From contig CAWIGB010000012.1 of NCBI GenBank assembly GCA_963835375.1, positions 434,001-498,000 on the forward strand: a DNA stretch of 64,000 nt. The letters are read 5' to 3'. A model generated the notes under the pieces. The model was not told where the DNA came from. It searched no databases and saw nothing but the letters and a program-made list of their open reading frames with translations. Below are positions 27,101 to 37,819 of this stretch, piece after piece; positions within the stretch are counted from its first letter, which is position 1; each line of letters opens with the position of its first letter. A program made the translations under genes and the position numbers. Source of the stretch: Salinisphaera sp963835375 (GTDB taxonomy: Bacteria; Pseudomonadota; Gammaproteobacteria; Nevskiales; Salinisphaeraceae).

Positions 27101-28720
27101 ATGACACCTTCGTCGCAGGCCGTGCCGTGGCCGGCGGCGACACACCGGCGGGGAATCAGCCTGGCCGCGCTGACGGCGTGCCTGGCATTTGCGATGATTC
27201 TGTCGTCGCTCGTGCTCGCCTGGTTTCTGTTCAGCAGCCAGCTGTCGCGCACGGTCGATCGGGTCCAGGGCGAGCGGGTGGAGAACATCGCCATGACCGT
27301 GGCCAGCCTGCCGATCGTGGTGAACGCGTTGTCGGCCCCGCATGATTACGATCCGGGCGCTCCGATCCAGCGCCGTCTCGACGGCCTGCGCCAGCGGCTT
27401 GGCGTGGATTTCATCGTGGTCATGGATCGCCGGGCGCGTCGGCTCACGCATCCGAATCCGGCACGGATCGGGCATCATTTCCGCGGCGGTGACGAAGGCC
27501 CGGCCCTGGCCGGCCGGCATTACGTGTCGGTGGCGAAAGGGACGCTGGGCCAGAGCGTGCGCGGATTCGCGCCGGTGAAAAACACGGCGGGCCGGGTCAT
27601 CGGTGCGGTGTCGGTAGGCGTGACGCAATCGCGCCTGGCGCCGTTGCGCGGCGATTCCCGGTTGCGTCTGCTCTCGTGGCTCGGGTTGGTGTTGTTGCTC
27701 GGCGGCGGCGGCGCGGCCTGGCTGGCGGCCACCATCAAGCGCCGGTTGATGGGGATGGAGCCGGACGACATCGCGTATCTGGTCGCCGAGCACCGGGCGG
27801 TGCTGGATGCCATGCACGAAGGTGTCATCGTGCGCGACGCCTCGCATCGCGTGCGGCTGATCAATCCGGCGGCGCGACAGCTGCTCGAGGCCGCCGGCGC
27901 GAGCGGCCCGGCCGTGGGCGCCCAGATGGCCGATCCGCGCCGCGATGTCGGGCGACATCGCCAGGACGTGGATCTGGATCTGGAGATCGGCGGGCGGCGC
28001 TTTCTGGGCAGCGTGCGGCCGATGGGCACGACGTCGCCAGCCGCCGGCACGGTGATCACCTTCCGCGACAGCCGCGAACTCCAGCGCCTCGGCGAGGAAC
28101 TGACGGGCGTACGCCGCTATGCACAGGCGCTGCGCGCCACCACGCATGACTTCAAGAACAAGCTGCATGTCATTCTCGGTCTGACCCAGAGCGGCGATAT
28201 GCCGACGTTGTCGAACTACGTGCGTGAGCTCGTGGATTTGCGCGAGGCGGCGACGGAATCGCTGGTCGAACGCGTGGCCGAGCCGATCCTCGCCGGCTTT
28301 CTGATCGGCAAGCAGAACGAGGCCCGCGAGCAGGACATCGAGCTGCGCATCGAGGCCGAGACGGTCATCCCGCCGGCCGCCCCGGACTACGACGTGCATG
28401 GTCTGGTGAGTGTTCTCGGCAACGTGCTCGATAACGCGTTCGAGGCCACGGCGGATTGTGATTCGCCGGTGGTCGTGCTCACCCTCGCGCTCGAGGCCGA
28501 TACGCTCGCGATCGCGGTGCAGGACAACGGGCATGGCATGACCGCCGAGTGGCTCGAGCAGGTACGCAAGGCCGGCATCTCCTCCAAGGGCGAGCAGCGC
28601 GGGCTGGGGCTGCATCTGGTCGAAACACGGCTGGCCGAGGCCGGCGGCACGCTGGCTATCTATTCCGAGCCGGAGCGCGGCACGCTGGTCGAAATCACCT
28701 GCAGCTATCAGGGCGGCGCC
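27101..28720 (+). CDS. CitA/DcuS-like sensor histidine kinase
   Basis: Membrane sensor kinase with one membrane segment at about 20-45, a periplasmic sensor domain, a second segment near 193-213, a PAS-like cytosolic domain and a kinase core. The phosphoacceptor lies in ATTHDFKNKLHVI (His349), and the ATP-site boxes in NVLDNAFEAT and GLGLHLVE. These short boxes are typical of the CitA/DcuS group that senses di- and tricarboxylates. There is no stop before the response-regulator start at 28721, so the two appear fused in frame. An ATGA overlap lost by one base change is the likely explanation. Confidence 0.85.
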
Positions 28721-29441
28721 ATGAACGTGCTGATCGTCGAGGACGACCCGATGGTCGGCCAGCTCAACGCGGCCTATCTGGCGCGTGTTGCCGGCATGCA
28801 CTTGATCAGCCGTTGCAGCGACGTGGTCAGCGCGCTCGCCGTACTCGAGCGCGAAGCGATCGATCTGGTGCTGCTGGACGTCTATCTCGGTCGGCGCAGC
28901 GGGCTGGAAATCGCCGAATGGCTGTATGCGCATCGGCCCGAGGTGGATATCGTGCTGATCACGGCCGCCGGCGAGCCCGAGACCGTGCGCGCGGCCCGCC
29001 GGCTGGGCGTGACCGATTACCTGATCAAGCCGTTCACCTTCGAGCGTTTCGCCGATGCCATCGATGCGGCGCGCCGGCGCCGTCATGCGCTGTCCGATCT
29101 GGCCGGCCCGATCGATCAGCGCGCGCTCGATGCCTTGTTTCGTACGCGCTCGCGTCCGAGCCTGCGCTCAGACGAGCTGCCCAAGGGACTCACCGCGCGC
29201 ACGCTGGCGCAGGTGGCCTCCGCGCTGCTGGCGGTGCCCGATGAAACCTTTGCCACGGAGACGGTGACCGAAGCGTACCGGGATGTCCCGGGTTTCGGTG
29301 CGCAAGTATCTGCGGTATCTCGTGTCTTGCGACATTCTTGACGAGACCTTTGCTTATGGCCAGATCGGCCGCCCGGCATTCGCCTACCGCTGTCTGGATC
29401 GGCGTGCACTGGAACGACTGGCCGGAATCGGCGACGATTGA
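28721..29441 (+). CDS. CitB/DcuR-like response regulator (one frameshift)
   Basis: The receiver domain (LIVEDDPMVGQLN, phospho-Asp in LVLLDVYLG, Lys in YLIKPFTFERF) is followed by a linker and a DNA-binding domain typical of CitB/DcuR. The C-terminal helix-turn-helix appears only after correcting one extra base near 29273, giving TEATGMSRVSVRKYLRYL and a stop at 29441. It pairs with the preceding kinase and very likely controls the divergent 2HCT transporter. Confidence 0.85.
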
Positions 29442-29539
29442 TTGCATCCCGCGACTATGAAGCTCCGTATGTCGATAGGCGCCGCCTTGCGTGCGTACTC
29501 CGTTTCCACCACTCTGTCTGTTGTCGGCCGGATCACGTC

Positions 29540-30621
29540 TTGATTGAGTTTTCGTCGGTTACCAAACGTTTCCCTGATGGCACGGTCGCGGTCGATGCGC
29601 TCGATCTGACGCTGGCGACGGGCGAGCTCACCGTGCTCGTCGGCCCGTCGGGCTGCGGCAAGACCACGTCGCTGCGCATGATCAACCGGCTCGATGAAGC
29701 CAGCGCCGGCACCATCGCCATCGACGGGCGTGGACATCCGTCAGCAGCCGGTGACCGAGCTGCGGCGCGGCATCGGCTATGTCATGCAGCATTCCGGCCT
29801 GTTTCCGCATCGCACCATCGGCGACAACATCGCGACCGTGCCGCGGCTGCTCGGCTGGAACAAAAAACGCGTGGCCGCCCGGGTGGACGAACTGATCGAG
29901 ACGGTCGGGCTGGAACGCGACATGGCCGCGCGCTATCCGCATCAGCTGTCCGGCGGCCAGCAGCAGCGAGTGGGCGTGGCCCGGGCGCTCGCGGCCGATC
30001 CGCCGATCATGCTCATGGACGAGCCGTTCGCGGCGGTCGACCCGATCGTGCGCAAGCGCTTGCAGGACGAATTCCTGGCGCTGCAGGACGTCTGGGCAAG
30101 ACCATCGTGTTCGTTACTCACGACATCGACGAAGCGATCCGTCTCGGCGATCGGATCGCGGTGTTCGGCGAGGGCGGGCGGCTTGCCCAGTTCGCGACGC
30201 CGAATGAATTGCTGGCCGCGCCGAAAAGCGATTTCGTGGTCGATTTTCTCGGCGCCGAACCGCAGTTGAAACGGCTGTCGCTGTTGCCGGTGAGCGCTGC
30301 CTCGTCGATCGAGGCGCCGGTGATCGCCGCGGGCGCGACCGCGGACATCGCAAAGCCGCCGCCGACGCGGCCGGCACCGACTGGGTGCTCGTCGTCGACG
30401 ACGAGCGTCGGGTACAAGGCTGGCATCGCGTATCGGACTATGTGGCCGATACGGCCCGCGCGCCCGAGCGCTTCAACGCCGTGGTCGGCGCGGGCGATAC
30501 GCTGCGCGCGGCGCTCGGCGCGCTCGTGATTTCGCCGCTGGGCGTGGTGGCGCGCGTCGATGCGGAGGGCCGTTTCGATGGCTTGCTCGCGCAATCCAGC
30601 CTGCACCGGGCGCTGTCTTGA
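29540..30621 (+). CDS. Betaine-type ABC transporter ATP-binding protein (about three frameshifts)
   Basis: ATPase of an OpuC/YehX-type quaternary-amine importer. Walker A is GPSGCGKTTS, the signature is LSGGQQQRVGVARAL, Walker B is IMLMDEPFAAVDP, and the H-loop lies in TIVFVTHDIDEA. A C-terminal CBS-like part (WVLVVDDERRVQGWHRV to the end) fits the betaine group. It probably starts at TTG 29540. Frame changes lie near 29735, 30095 and 30370. It overlaps the next gene by 4 bp and heads a four-gene transport operon. Confidence 0.85.
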
Positions 30622-31259
30622 TTCGCTGGGACTGGATCGGCCGACATGCCGACGACATTCTCGCCCAGCTCGTCCAGCACGTGGAACTGACCGGGTTTGC
30701 TCTGCTGTTCGGTTTTGCGATCGCCTTCCCCCTGGCGCTCGCGGCGATTCGCTGGCCGCGGCTCTACGGGCCGTCGCTGGCGCTTACCGGCGTACTGTTC
30801 ACCGTGCCTTCGCTGGCCTTGTTCATTCTGCTGATTCCGTTCACCGGGCTGTCGATGGCCACCTCGCTGATCGGTCTGACGATCTACACGCTGCTGATTC
30901 TGTTCCGCAATATCGTCGAAGGGCTGCGCGGCGTGCCGTTCGAGGTACGCGAGGCTTCGCGCGCGCTGGGTTATTCCAAATCGCGCCAGCTGCTGACAGT
31001 CGAGCTGCCGATCGCGCTGCCGGTGATCATGGCGGGACTGCGTATCGCGGCGATCACCACCATCGGGATGGTCACGGTCACCGCTCTGATCGGCCAGGGC
31101 GGGCTCGGGCGTCTGTTCATCACCGGCTTCACCCTGCATTTCACCACGCCGTTGTTGGTGGGTTTCGTGCTGTCGATCGTGCTCGCGGTGGCGGTCGATC
31201 TGTCGCTGGCCGGGCTGCTCTGGCTGGCGACGCCCTGGAACCGGGAGCGGCGGGCATGA
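30618..31259 (+). CDS. Betaine-type ABC transporter permease 1
   Basis: A 213-residue inner-membrane permease with about five to six membrane segments. The EAA loop contacting the ATPase lies in EVREASRALGYSKSRQLLTVELP. It resembles OpuCB/YehW-type subunits. It starts with TTG at 30618 inside the end of the ATPase gene and ends in an ATGA overlap with the second permease. The frame is intact. Confidence 0.88.
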   Translation: MIRWDWIGRHADDILAQLVQHVELTGFALLFGFAIAFPLALAAIRWPRLYGPSLALTGVLFTVPSLALFILLIPFTGLSMATSLIGLTIYTLLILFRNIVEGLRGVPFEVREASRALGYSKSRQLLTVELPIALPVIMAGLRIAAITTIGMVTVTALIGQGGLGRLFITGFTLHFTTPLLVGFVLSIVLAVAVDLSLAGLLWLATPWNRERRA

Positions 31260-32006
31260 GCGGCGCGACGCGCCTCGCGCTGCTGGTCGCGTCTGTGGCT
31301 GGCGGCGGGCTCGGCCTATGCGCTCGGTCTGGAATCCGACGGCGCGAATACCGTGGTCCAGGTCTGGCACTGGTTCCTCGATCCGATGCACTGGCAGGGC
31401 ACGGACGGTCTGCCGCATCGCATCGTCCAGCATATCTATTACGTGGCGGTCTCGACCGCGATTGCCGGCGCCATCTCGCTGCCGGTCGGCATCGGGCTCG
31501 GCCACTACGGGCGGGGTGGCCTGCTCGCGATCAACATCGCCAACATCGGCCGTGCGATCCCGTCGTTCGGGCTGATCATCCTCATGTTTCTGCTGGTGGG
31601 GTTCGGCGTGGTGCCGGTGCTGGTCGCGCTGGTTGCACTCGCCATCCCGCCGATGGTCACCAACAGCTATGTCGGCATGCAGTCGGTGGATCCGGCGGTG
31701 CGTCAGGCCGCAGCGGCGCTCGGGCTCACCCGCTGGCAACGGCTCTGGCAGGTCGAGTTGCCCATCGCGCTGCCGTTGATCATGGCCGGTGTGCGGACCT
31801 CGGCCGTGCAGGTGATGTCGACCGCGACGCTCGCGGCTTACGTCGGCCTGGGCGGGCTCGGGCGCTATCTGATCGATGGTCTGGCCCAGCAGCAACTTGC
31901 CCAGGTGGTCGGCGGCGCGATCGTGGTCGCTATCCTGGCGGTGCTGACCGAGATCGGGCTGGCCGGCGTACAGAAGCTGGTGCAATCGCCGGGGCTGGCG
32001 CGCTAG
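31256..32006 (+). CDS. Betaine-type ABC transporter permease 2 (one frameshift)
   Basis: The second permease of the same importer, about 250 residues. The EAA loop is AAAALGLTRWQRLWQVELP. It carries the longer N-terminal region after a first membrane segment (WFLDPMHWQG, then the transport domain). One extra base near 31293 breaks the frame inside the first membrane segment. A pair of different permeases with one ATPase and one binding protein is the OpuC/YehWXYZ layout. Confidence 0.86.
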
Positions 32007-32131
32007 GGCGTATCGAGGTTGCCTACGATCGGAGGCCATCACTTTGGGCAAGGGGTCGCACGACACATCAACCGGCCCTTGCCGGCGGACCGCTGCGTGC
32101 TTTCTGTCATGATCGAAACAAGGAGATTTCA

Positions 32132-33039
32132 ATGAAACTGGATAACGCATGCGCAAATTCACGTCTCTTCTCGTTGCCACGCCTGTGCTGGGCGCGCTAT
32201 TGCCGGGCAACGGCCATGGCCGCCGACGGCAAGCCGGTGGTGGTCGGCTCGACCAACTTCACCGAGCAGTTGATCCTCGCCAATATCTACGCCGACGTGC
32301 TCGAGGCCCGGGGCGTCGATGTGAAGAAACGCCTCAATCTCGGATCGCGCGAAGTCGTGTTTCCCGCATTGAAATCCGGCGAGCTGGATGTGTTGCCGGA
32401 ATATTCCGGCGCCTTGGTGGGCTTCCTGACCAACGGCAAATCCAAGGCTCACAAGCAGCAGGCCGTGCTCGAGGAGCTGCGTCAGAAACTGCCGAAAGGG
32501 CTGGTGGCGCTGAAGGCCTCTTCGGCCCAGGACAAGGACGGCATCGTGGTGACCGCGGCCACGGCGAAGAAATATCATCTCAAGACCATCGCCGATCTCA
32601 AGCCGGTTGCCGGCAAACTCACCCTCGGCGGTCCGCCGGAAACTAAGACGCGCTATGTGGGCGTTCCCGGGCTGAAGCAGGTCTACGGCGTACAGTTCAA
32701 GAACTTCCGCTCGCTGGATGCCGGTGGCCCGCTGACCCAGAGCGCCCTGTCGAGCGGGGCGATCGATGCAGCCCGCATGTTCACGACCCAGGGCGTGATT
32801 CCCGGACCGGGGCTGGGTGCTGCTCAAGGACAACAAGAACCTCGTGCCCGCGCAGAACATCCTGCCGGTCGCGCGCAAGGCCGTGTTGACGCCGAAGATC
32901 CGCAAGGCGCTACGATGCCGTCTCCGCGCAGCTGACGACCGAGGATCTGCAGCGCATGAACCAGCGCGTGAGCGTGAAACACGACGATCCGGAAACCGTG
33001 GCCGCAGACTGGGTCAAGCAGCACCATCTCGGCAAGTAG
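32132..33039 (+). CDS. Betaine-type ABC transporter substrate-binding protein (frameshifted)
   Basis: Periplasmic OpuCC/OsmF-like binding protein. The mature part starts near VVVGSTNFTEQLILANIYAD, and LPEYSGALVGFL matches the family pocket region. The C-terminus in another frame ends VAADWVKQHHLGK at 33039. The signal peptide is split between two frames: MRKFTSLLVATPVLGAL at 32149, and the mature start after ATAMA. A good ribosome site, AAGGAG, lies 6 bases before ATG 32132. Frame changes lie near 32145, 32205, 32815 and 32915. Confidence 0.82.
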
Positions 33040-33194
33040 TGCCCCCGGCGGCGGCCGGGCATATTGCTCCGGCCGCTCCTGATGCAGGCTACCGGGCTGG
33101 CCGGGCTGGCCATGCTGGCCTATATCACCGGCCGGTCCGCCTGCGGCGGCGTTCGCGCATGGCGCGAGCCTTTGTAGGGGGGCACGTCGAGGTC

Positions 33195-34210
33195 TTACGG
33201 CAGCGGCGTTGCAAGCCCGATCACCGATATTCTTGCCCCGGCCGGATGCCACGCGCTTATGGTCCGGCCAACTAGCGGTCCCTTCGAAGAAGCGCGATCG
33301 GTGGGACGTTTGCCGGGGCCGTCTCGAAACTCGAGGATCGCGCCCGGGCGCGCTCGACGCGGTGTTGAGCGTTTGTTCGGCCAGGCCTGTGAAGGCGTCG
33401 AAAGCCGGATGCTGGACGCTCGGCGAGCGATGAATTTCCAGCATGGCATCCGGTAACTGCGGTAGCCCGTCTTCTTCACCGAGTATGCGCCAGCCAGTTG
33501 GCAGGGTACGTCGTCCGGTGATCGTCACCGCGCGTCCCTGGTCCACTGCCACGCGCAGGCCGGTCGGACTCTGACTGGTGTAGTCGATCTGCCAGGCCCG
33601 CCCGATACGCGTGAGCGCCTCCAGTGCACGGCGACGATAGATGCATTGCTCGGGAAACAAGGCCAGTGGCAGCGACTCGTCGGCCGCAATTTTGAAATCG
33701 CGGTGGGCGGCCCAGACCAGCGCCTCGGTGCCAACGTGTCGAGCCACGCTGGCGGTCGAGTGCCGGACGGTGAGCACGAGATCGAGGGCCCCGGCCTCGA
33801 GTTGCTCGACGAGTTCGGTCGACATGCGGCAATGGATATGTGGGCGGACCGCAGGATGCGACGCCTCGAACGCGCGCAGAACCTGTGGCAACCAAGTTTC
33901 TGCATAGTCTTCGGGTAGACGGAAGCGCAGCGTGGTGGGGTGGCCGAGAGCCCGACCGCACTTATCGCCTCGCGCTCGAGCTGGAGTAGGCGCCGCGCAT
34001 AGACCAGGAAGGTCTGGCCATCGGCGGTCAAGGAAATATGCCGGCTGGTTCGGTGCAGAAGCTGGGTATGCAGTCGGGTATCGGAAGCACATATCCAGGC
34101 CGAGCGAGAGCGCGTCGAGCGCGCCGATGGCCTGTTGGACTGAGCGGCGGCCCGCCGCACCCGATACACTGGCCCGCCGGGGCCCCGAACCGACCAGACG
34201 ATATGACCAT
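33195..34210 (-). CDS. LysR-type transcriptional regulator (frameshifted)
   Basis: The effector-binding domain is clear from LRFRLPEDYAETWLPQVLRA to EIHRSPSVQHPAFDAF. The end of the DNA-binding domain reads LLHRTSRHISLTADGQTF, and the helix-turn-helix is partly visible as RRSVQQAIGALDA in another frame. The frame changes at least three times. Both boundaries are approximate: the start is probably near ATG 34210, and the last 50 residues before 33195 do not look LysR-like. It is divergent from the M24 gene and is a likely regulator of it. Confidence 0.7.
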
Positions 34211-35440
34211 GACGGCCCTCCAGTACGACGAGATCCGCCGCCGACCGACGACCCGGGGTTGTGCAGCCACGCCGCCGAGACCGAGCAGAGACCGCGCGAC
34301 CGCTTGGGCGACGCGGCCCCAGCTCAAGGCAAGAAACATCGTGGCCGCGGCGCTGTTCGACCCGACCCACGGACGCTATGCGACCGGCTCGCGCAACATG
34401 CAGGTCTATTCGGCCCGGACCCGGCGTGCTATGCCTTCGTGCCGCGGAAGGGCCGGTGGCGCCGTTCGAGTTCTCGGGCTGCGAGCATCTTGCCGCCATC
34501 TGCCCACATTGACGAGATCTGTCCGGCCATGCGGTCTCCGTTATTATTTCTGCGATGACCATCTCAAGCAGACCATGAATGCCGGGCCGACGAGATCGAC
34601 CTATGGTTCGCGATCGTGGAGGAGTGACGGCGATTTCGCGGCGATCGAAAGCGTGACCTCGAAGGCGGCCTTCGCCCTGTCGAGCGCGGCCGGGCGGAAC
34701 TGCGATGCCCAACCCTCTGGAACGGGCGCGTACCATCAAGGTGCCGAACGAAATCAAGATGATCCGTAGCTCCCTGCGCGCGGTCGAGACCGGCGTGCGC
34801 AAGCTCGAGGCGGCGATCCGGCCTGGGGCGACCGAGAACGAGGATGGTCGAATCGGCACCCGCACATCATTGCGATGAACGCGGACTATGTCGAAACCCG
34901 GCTGATGAATTCGGGGCCCAGAACCAACCCCTGGTTCCAGGAGTGCTGGACCCGGTCACGAGGCCGGGGAACTGGTGGCCTGGGATACGGACTGTCGGTC
35001 GCGACGGCTATGATGCGGATTTGTCGCGACCTTTGTCTGTGGCGACCGCCGGGCACGCCCACGAGCGCAATCTTTATCGCATGGCCGATGATGAGATCCA
35101 GACCAAGATGGCCGGCATCGGCCGGCGTATCGTTCAAGGAATACGCCGAACAGGCCTGGCGGATCCCGACCTCCTACAAGGCACGGCGTCATTTCGCGTG
35201 GCTGACGGTGTCGGCATGACCGGCGAGTACCCCTATATCGTTCATCGTGAGGACATTGACGACAAGGGCTACGATGCTGATGGAACCGGGCATTATGCTT
35301 TGTGTGGAAAGTCTATCGGCGATGAGGACGGCGGCGAGGGGGACAGCTTGAAGAACAGGTCTATATTGGTGCTGACTGCCGGGTCGAGCCGCGATCCGAT
35401 TATTCTTTCGACGCGCGCCGCTGGGCCGCTGAGACACGCC
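34203..35440 (+). CDS. M24 peptidase-family protein (many frameshifts)
   Basis: Pieces in three frames form one M24 (creatinase/Xaa-Pro dipeptidase fold) protein of about 400 residues. The N-terminal domain shows LKARNIVAAALFDPTHGRYA and AFVPAEGPVAPFEFSGCEHL. The linker shows RTIKVPNEIKMIRSSLRAVE. The catalytic domain shows YVETRLMNSGPRTNPWFQE, YDADLSR and GVGMTGEYPYIVH. The subgroup includes ectoine hydrolase DoeA and DMSP lyase DddP; I cannot choose between them. The usual metal-binding His before GVGM reads as Asp. The start overlaps the LysR start region. Confidence 0.7.
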
Positions 35441-35506
35441 ATACCCACGGCAGCGACCCGCGGCGGTCCGGCCGCGCCGTCCACGATGAAGCCAGACGAG
35501 AAAACC

Positions 35507-36497
35507 ATGAGCCAGACCCTGATACCGCATATCGATCTGACGCCGCTGCTCGCCGATACAGCCGGGCGCGCCAGAACCGTGCCGCGATCGTCGATGCCGC
35601 CTGCGATTCCGGTTTCATGACCGTCGGCATCGCGCCGGGCCAGCTGAATCTCGCCGACGATATTCACGGCCGGCTGCTGCGCTTCTTCGAACTCGACGAA
35701 GACCACAAGCAGCAGTTGGACGGCACAAGTTCGTGGCCGCCAACCGCAATGTCTATCGCGGCTATTTCCCGCCGCAGGACGAGGATCCGACCTGGAGGAG
35801 GGCATCGACCTCGGCCCGGATATCGCGCATCCCGAGCGCGCGGACAACGCCAGCGGCGATCCGCTGCGCGAACCAACGCCGCGGCCGCCGGAGGCCGCGT
35901 TGCCCGGCTGGGCTGACGAATCGCGGCTTAGTACCGCGCGATGGAAGCGCTGGGCCGCGTCATCGCGGGCGCACTGGCCGAAGGGCTCGGCGTCGATCGT
36001 GAGACGTTGCTGCGGCCCTTCGGTTACGGTAATTCCACGCTGCGCCTGATTCATTATCCCGAGCGGCCGGTCGAGACACTCGACGCAATGCCCGCGGTGG
36101 ACGGTGAAGGCGACGCCCGGCGCTGGTTGGTCGGCGTGCCCCATTGTGACAACGGCTTCATCACGCTGCTGTGGCAGGACCAGGTGGGCGGGCTGCAGGT
36201 GCGCACACCGACGGTGGCTGGGAAGATGTGCCGCCGCGTGACCATGCGCTGGTGGTCAATTTCGGGCGTTGCTGGCCGATTGTCGGGCGATCGTGTTCAG
36301 GCCACGGAACATCGCATTGTTGGACCGCCAATGGGCATTCGATCCCGTTCTTCTTCGAAACCGGCAGTCGATGCGCATATCGCGGCCCCCGATGCGGCGG
36401 GCGACGGCGTTATATCTACGGCGATCGGTTATGGGAGCGCATGCAGGCGTTCGTCGAATTCCAGGGGCTGGAGCGGACGCCGGTCGCGGACGCGTGA
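35507..36497 (+). CDS. 2-oxoglutarate/Fe(II)-dependent oxygenase, isopenicillin N synthase-like (frameshifted)
   Basis: Non-haem iron oxygenase. The N-terminal part reads MSQTLIPHIDLTPLLAD and DAACDSGFMTV. The iron motif H-x-D lies in VGVPHCDNGFITLLWQD, the distal His in VQATEHRIVGPP and the 2OG-binding Arg/Ser region near GHSIPFFFE. The C-terminus YGDRLWERMQAFVEFQGLER matches this subfamily. At least four frame changes occur. The genes on both sides suggest oxidation of a small imported compound, but the substrate is unknown. Confidence 0.75.
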
Positions 36498-36771
36498 GCC
36501 CGTTCCTAGACACGCTCGATTGGGCCAGGAGCTGGCGGGCTCGGCTCGGCGATTGAGACAGACCCGTTCGATCGCTGACGCAAGGCAAGGGGCACCACCG
36601 CGAAGGCCGCGGACACGGTTGGCTAGACTCGGTCCGGTCAGAGTGGCGCCATCCGCGTCACATCATTGGGCTATGGTTAGCGTGCCCCGCAGATAGGTTT
36701 GCGCCGCGACTCCGCTGGTCGATCGGTCGGAGGGCGCGCGTATTGATGACATAACAAAAGGGGAATCGAGT

Positions 36772-37819
36772 ATGAAAAAACGAGTGATCTGTCGTGGGTT
36801 CGCAGCGCTGTTGCTGGCCGCGACCACGGCTCTGGGGTGTTCGTCGCTGGCGCTGGCCGCCGATCCGTCGTCAGCCAACACGGTCAATATCGGCATGCCG
36901 CCGTGGCCGGGTGCCACGATCAAGAGCCAGGTCGTGGCGGCGATCCTGAAGCCGCTCGGCTATCCGGTCGAGTACACCAAGGCGAGCGCTCGACCATCTA
37001 CTCAGCCTGTCGCAGGACAAGGTCGACGTGAACCTGTCCGCCTGGTCGCCGGGGCAGGCGTCGAGCTTCATGCCGTACGTGAAGCAACACAAGATCGTGA
37101 AGCTCGGCGAAAATCTGACCGGCGCGACTTCCGGCTTTGCCGTGCCGAACTACATGGTCAAGCAGGGTTTGACCAGCGACACCCAGCTCGCGGCACACGA
37201 CAAGGATGTGGATGCCACCGTGCATTGCATCGAGCCGGGCAGCGGCGCGAACAACATCGTCGAAAAGGCGATCAAGAACAACACGTACGGTCCCGGCGAC
37301 TGGCACATGAAGCACAGCAGCACGGCCGCCATGCTGGCCGAGGCCAAGCGCGCGATCGATCATCACCAACCGATCGTGTTCTGTGGCTGGCAGCCGCACT
37401 GGATGAACGTCGCGCTCGACATGACGATCCTCAAGGATCCGAAGAGCCTGTGGGGGCCGAACGGCGGTCACAGTCAGGTGCTGACGCTGGCGAGCGCCGG
37501 CTTCGTCAAGCGTGATCCGAATCTGGCGCGCTTTTTCCGCCAGTTTCAGGTTGATTCAGCCACGCAGAGTCAGTGGGTGTATCAATCGAGCTACAAGAAG
37601 CAGGATCATCAACAGGTGGCCGATAAATGGATTGCGGCCGATCTCGACGAAGTGGCGGGCTGGCTGAAGGGCGTCAAGGCCGCGGACGGCCAGTCGGCGG
37701 CCGAGGTTCTGCGCCGGCATCGGAAGCTGATCGCCGGCTGTCTCGACAGGGGTGATCGCTCGATTGCAAAAAAAGCCGCCCCAAGGGCCGGCTCGCCTGG
37801 GTGGCCCATGGCGGCCTAG
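36772..37819 (+). CDS. ProX-like glycine/proline betaine-binding protein (frameshifted)
   Basis: Exported OpuAC-domain binding protein of about 320 residues. The signal peptide ends ALAADPSSA, and the mature part begins NTVNIGMPPWPGATIKSQVV. After a frame change near 36990 it continues from VDVNLSAWSPGQASSFMPYV. Tryptophans that form the cation box in this family are seen in PPWPG, SAWSPG and GWQPHWMN. The true stop may lie near 37731, because the last 20-30 residues before 37819 run into a terminator. GGGG precedes ATG 36772. No permease or ATPase is adjacent, so it may serve another importer. Confidence 0.82.
37768..37816 (-). terminator. Terminator of the aldehyde dehydrogenase gene
   Basis: On the minus strand a long imperfect hairpin (GCCGCC ... 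GGGCGGC) directly follows the dehydrogenase stop and ends in a run of seven T. It lies between two convergent genes. Confidence 0.65.
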
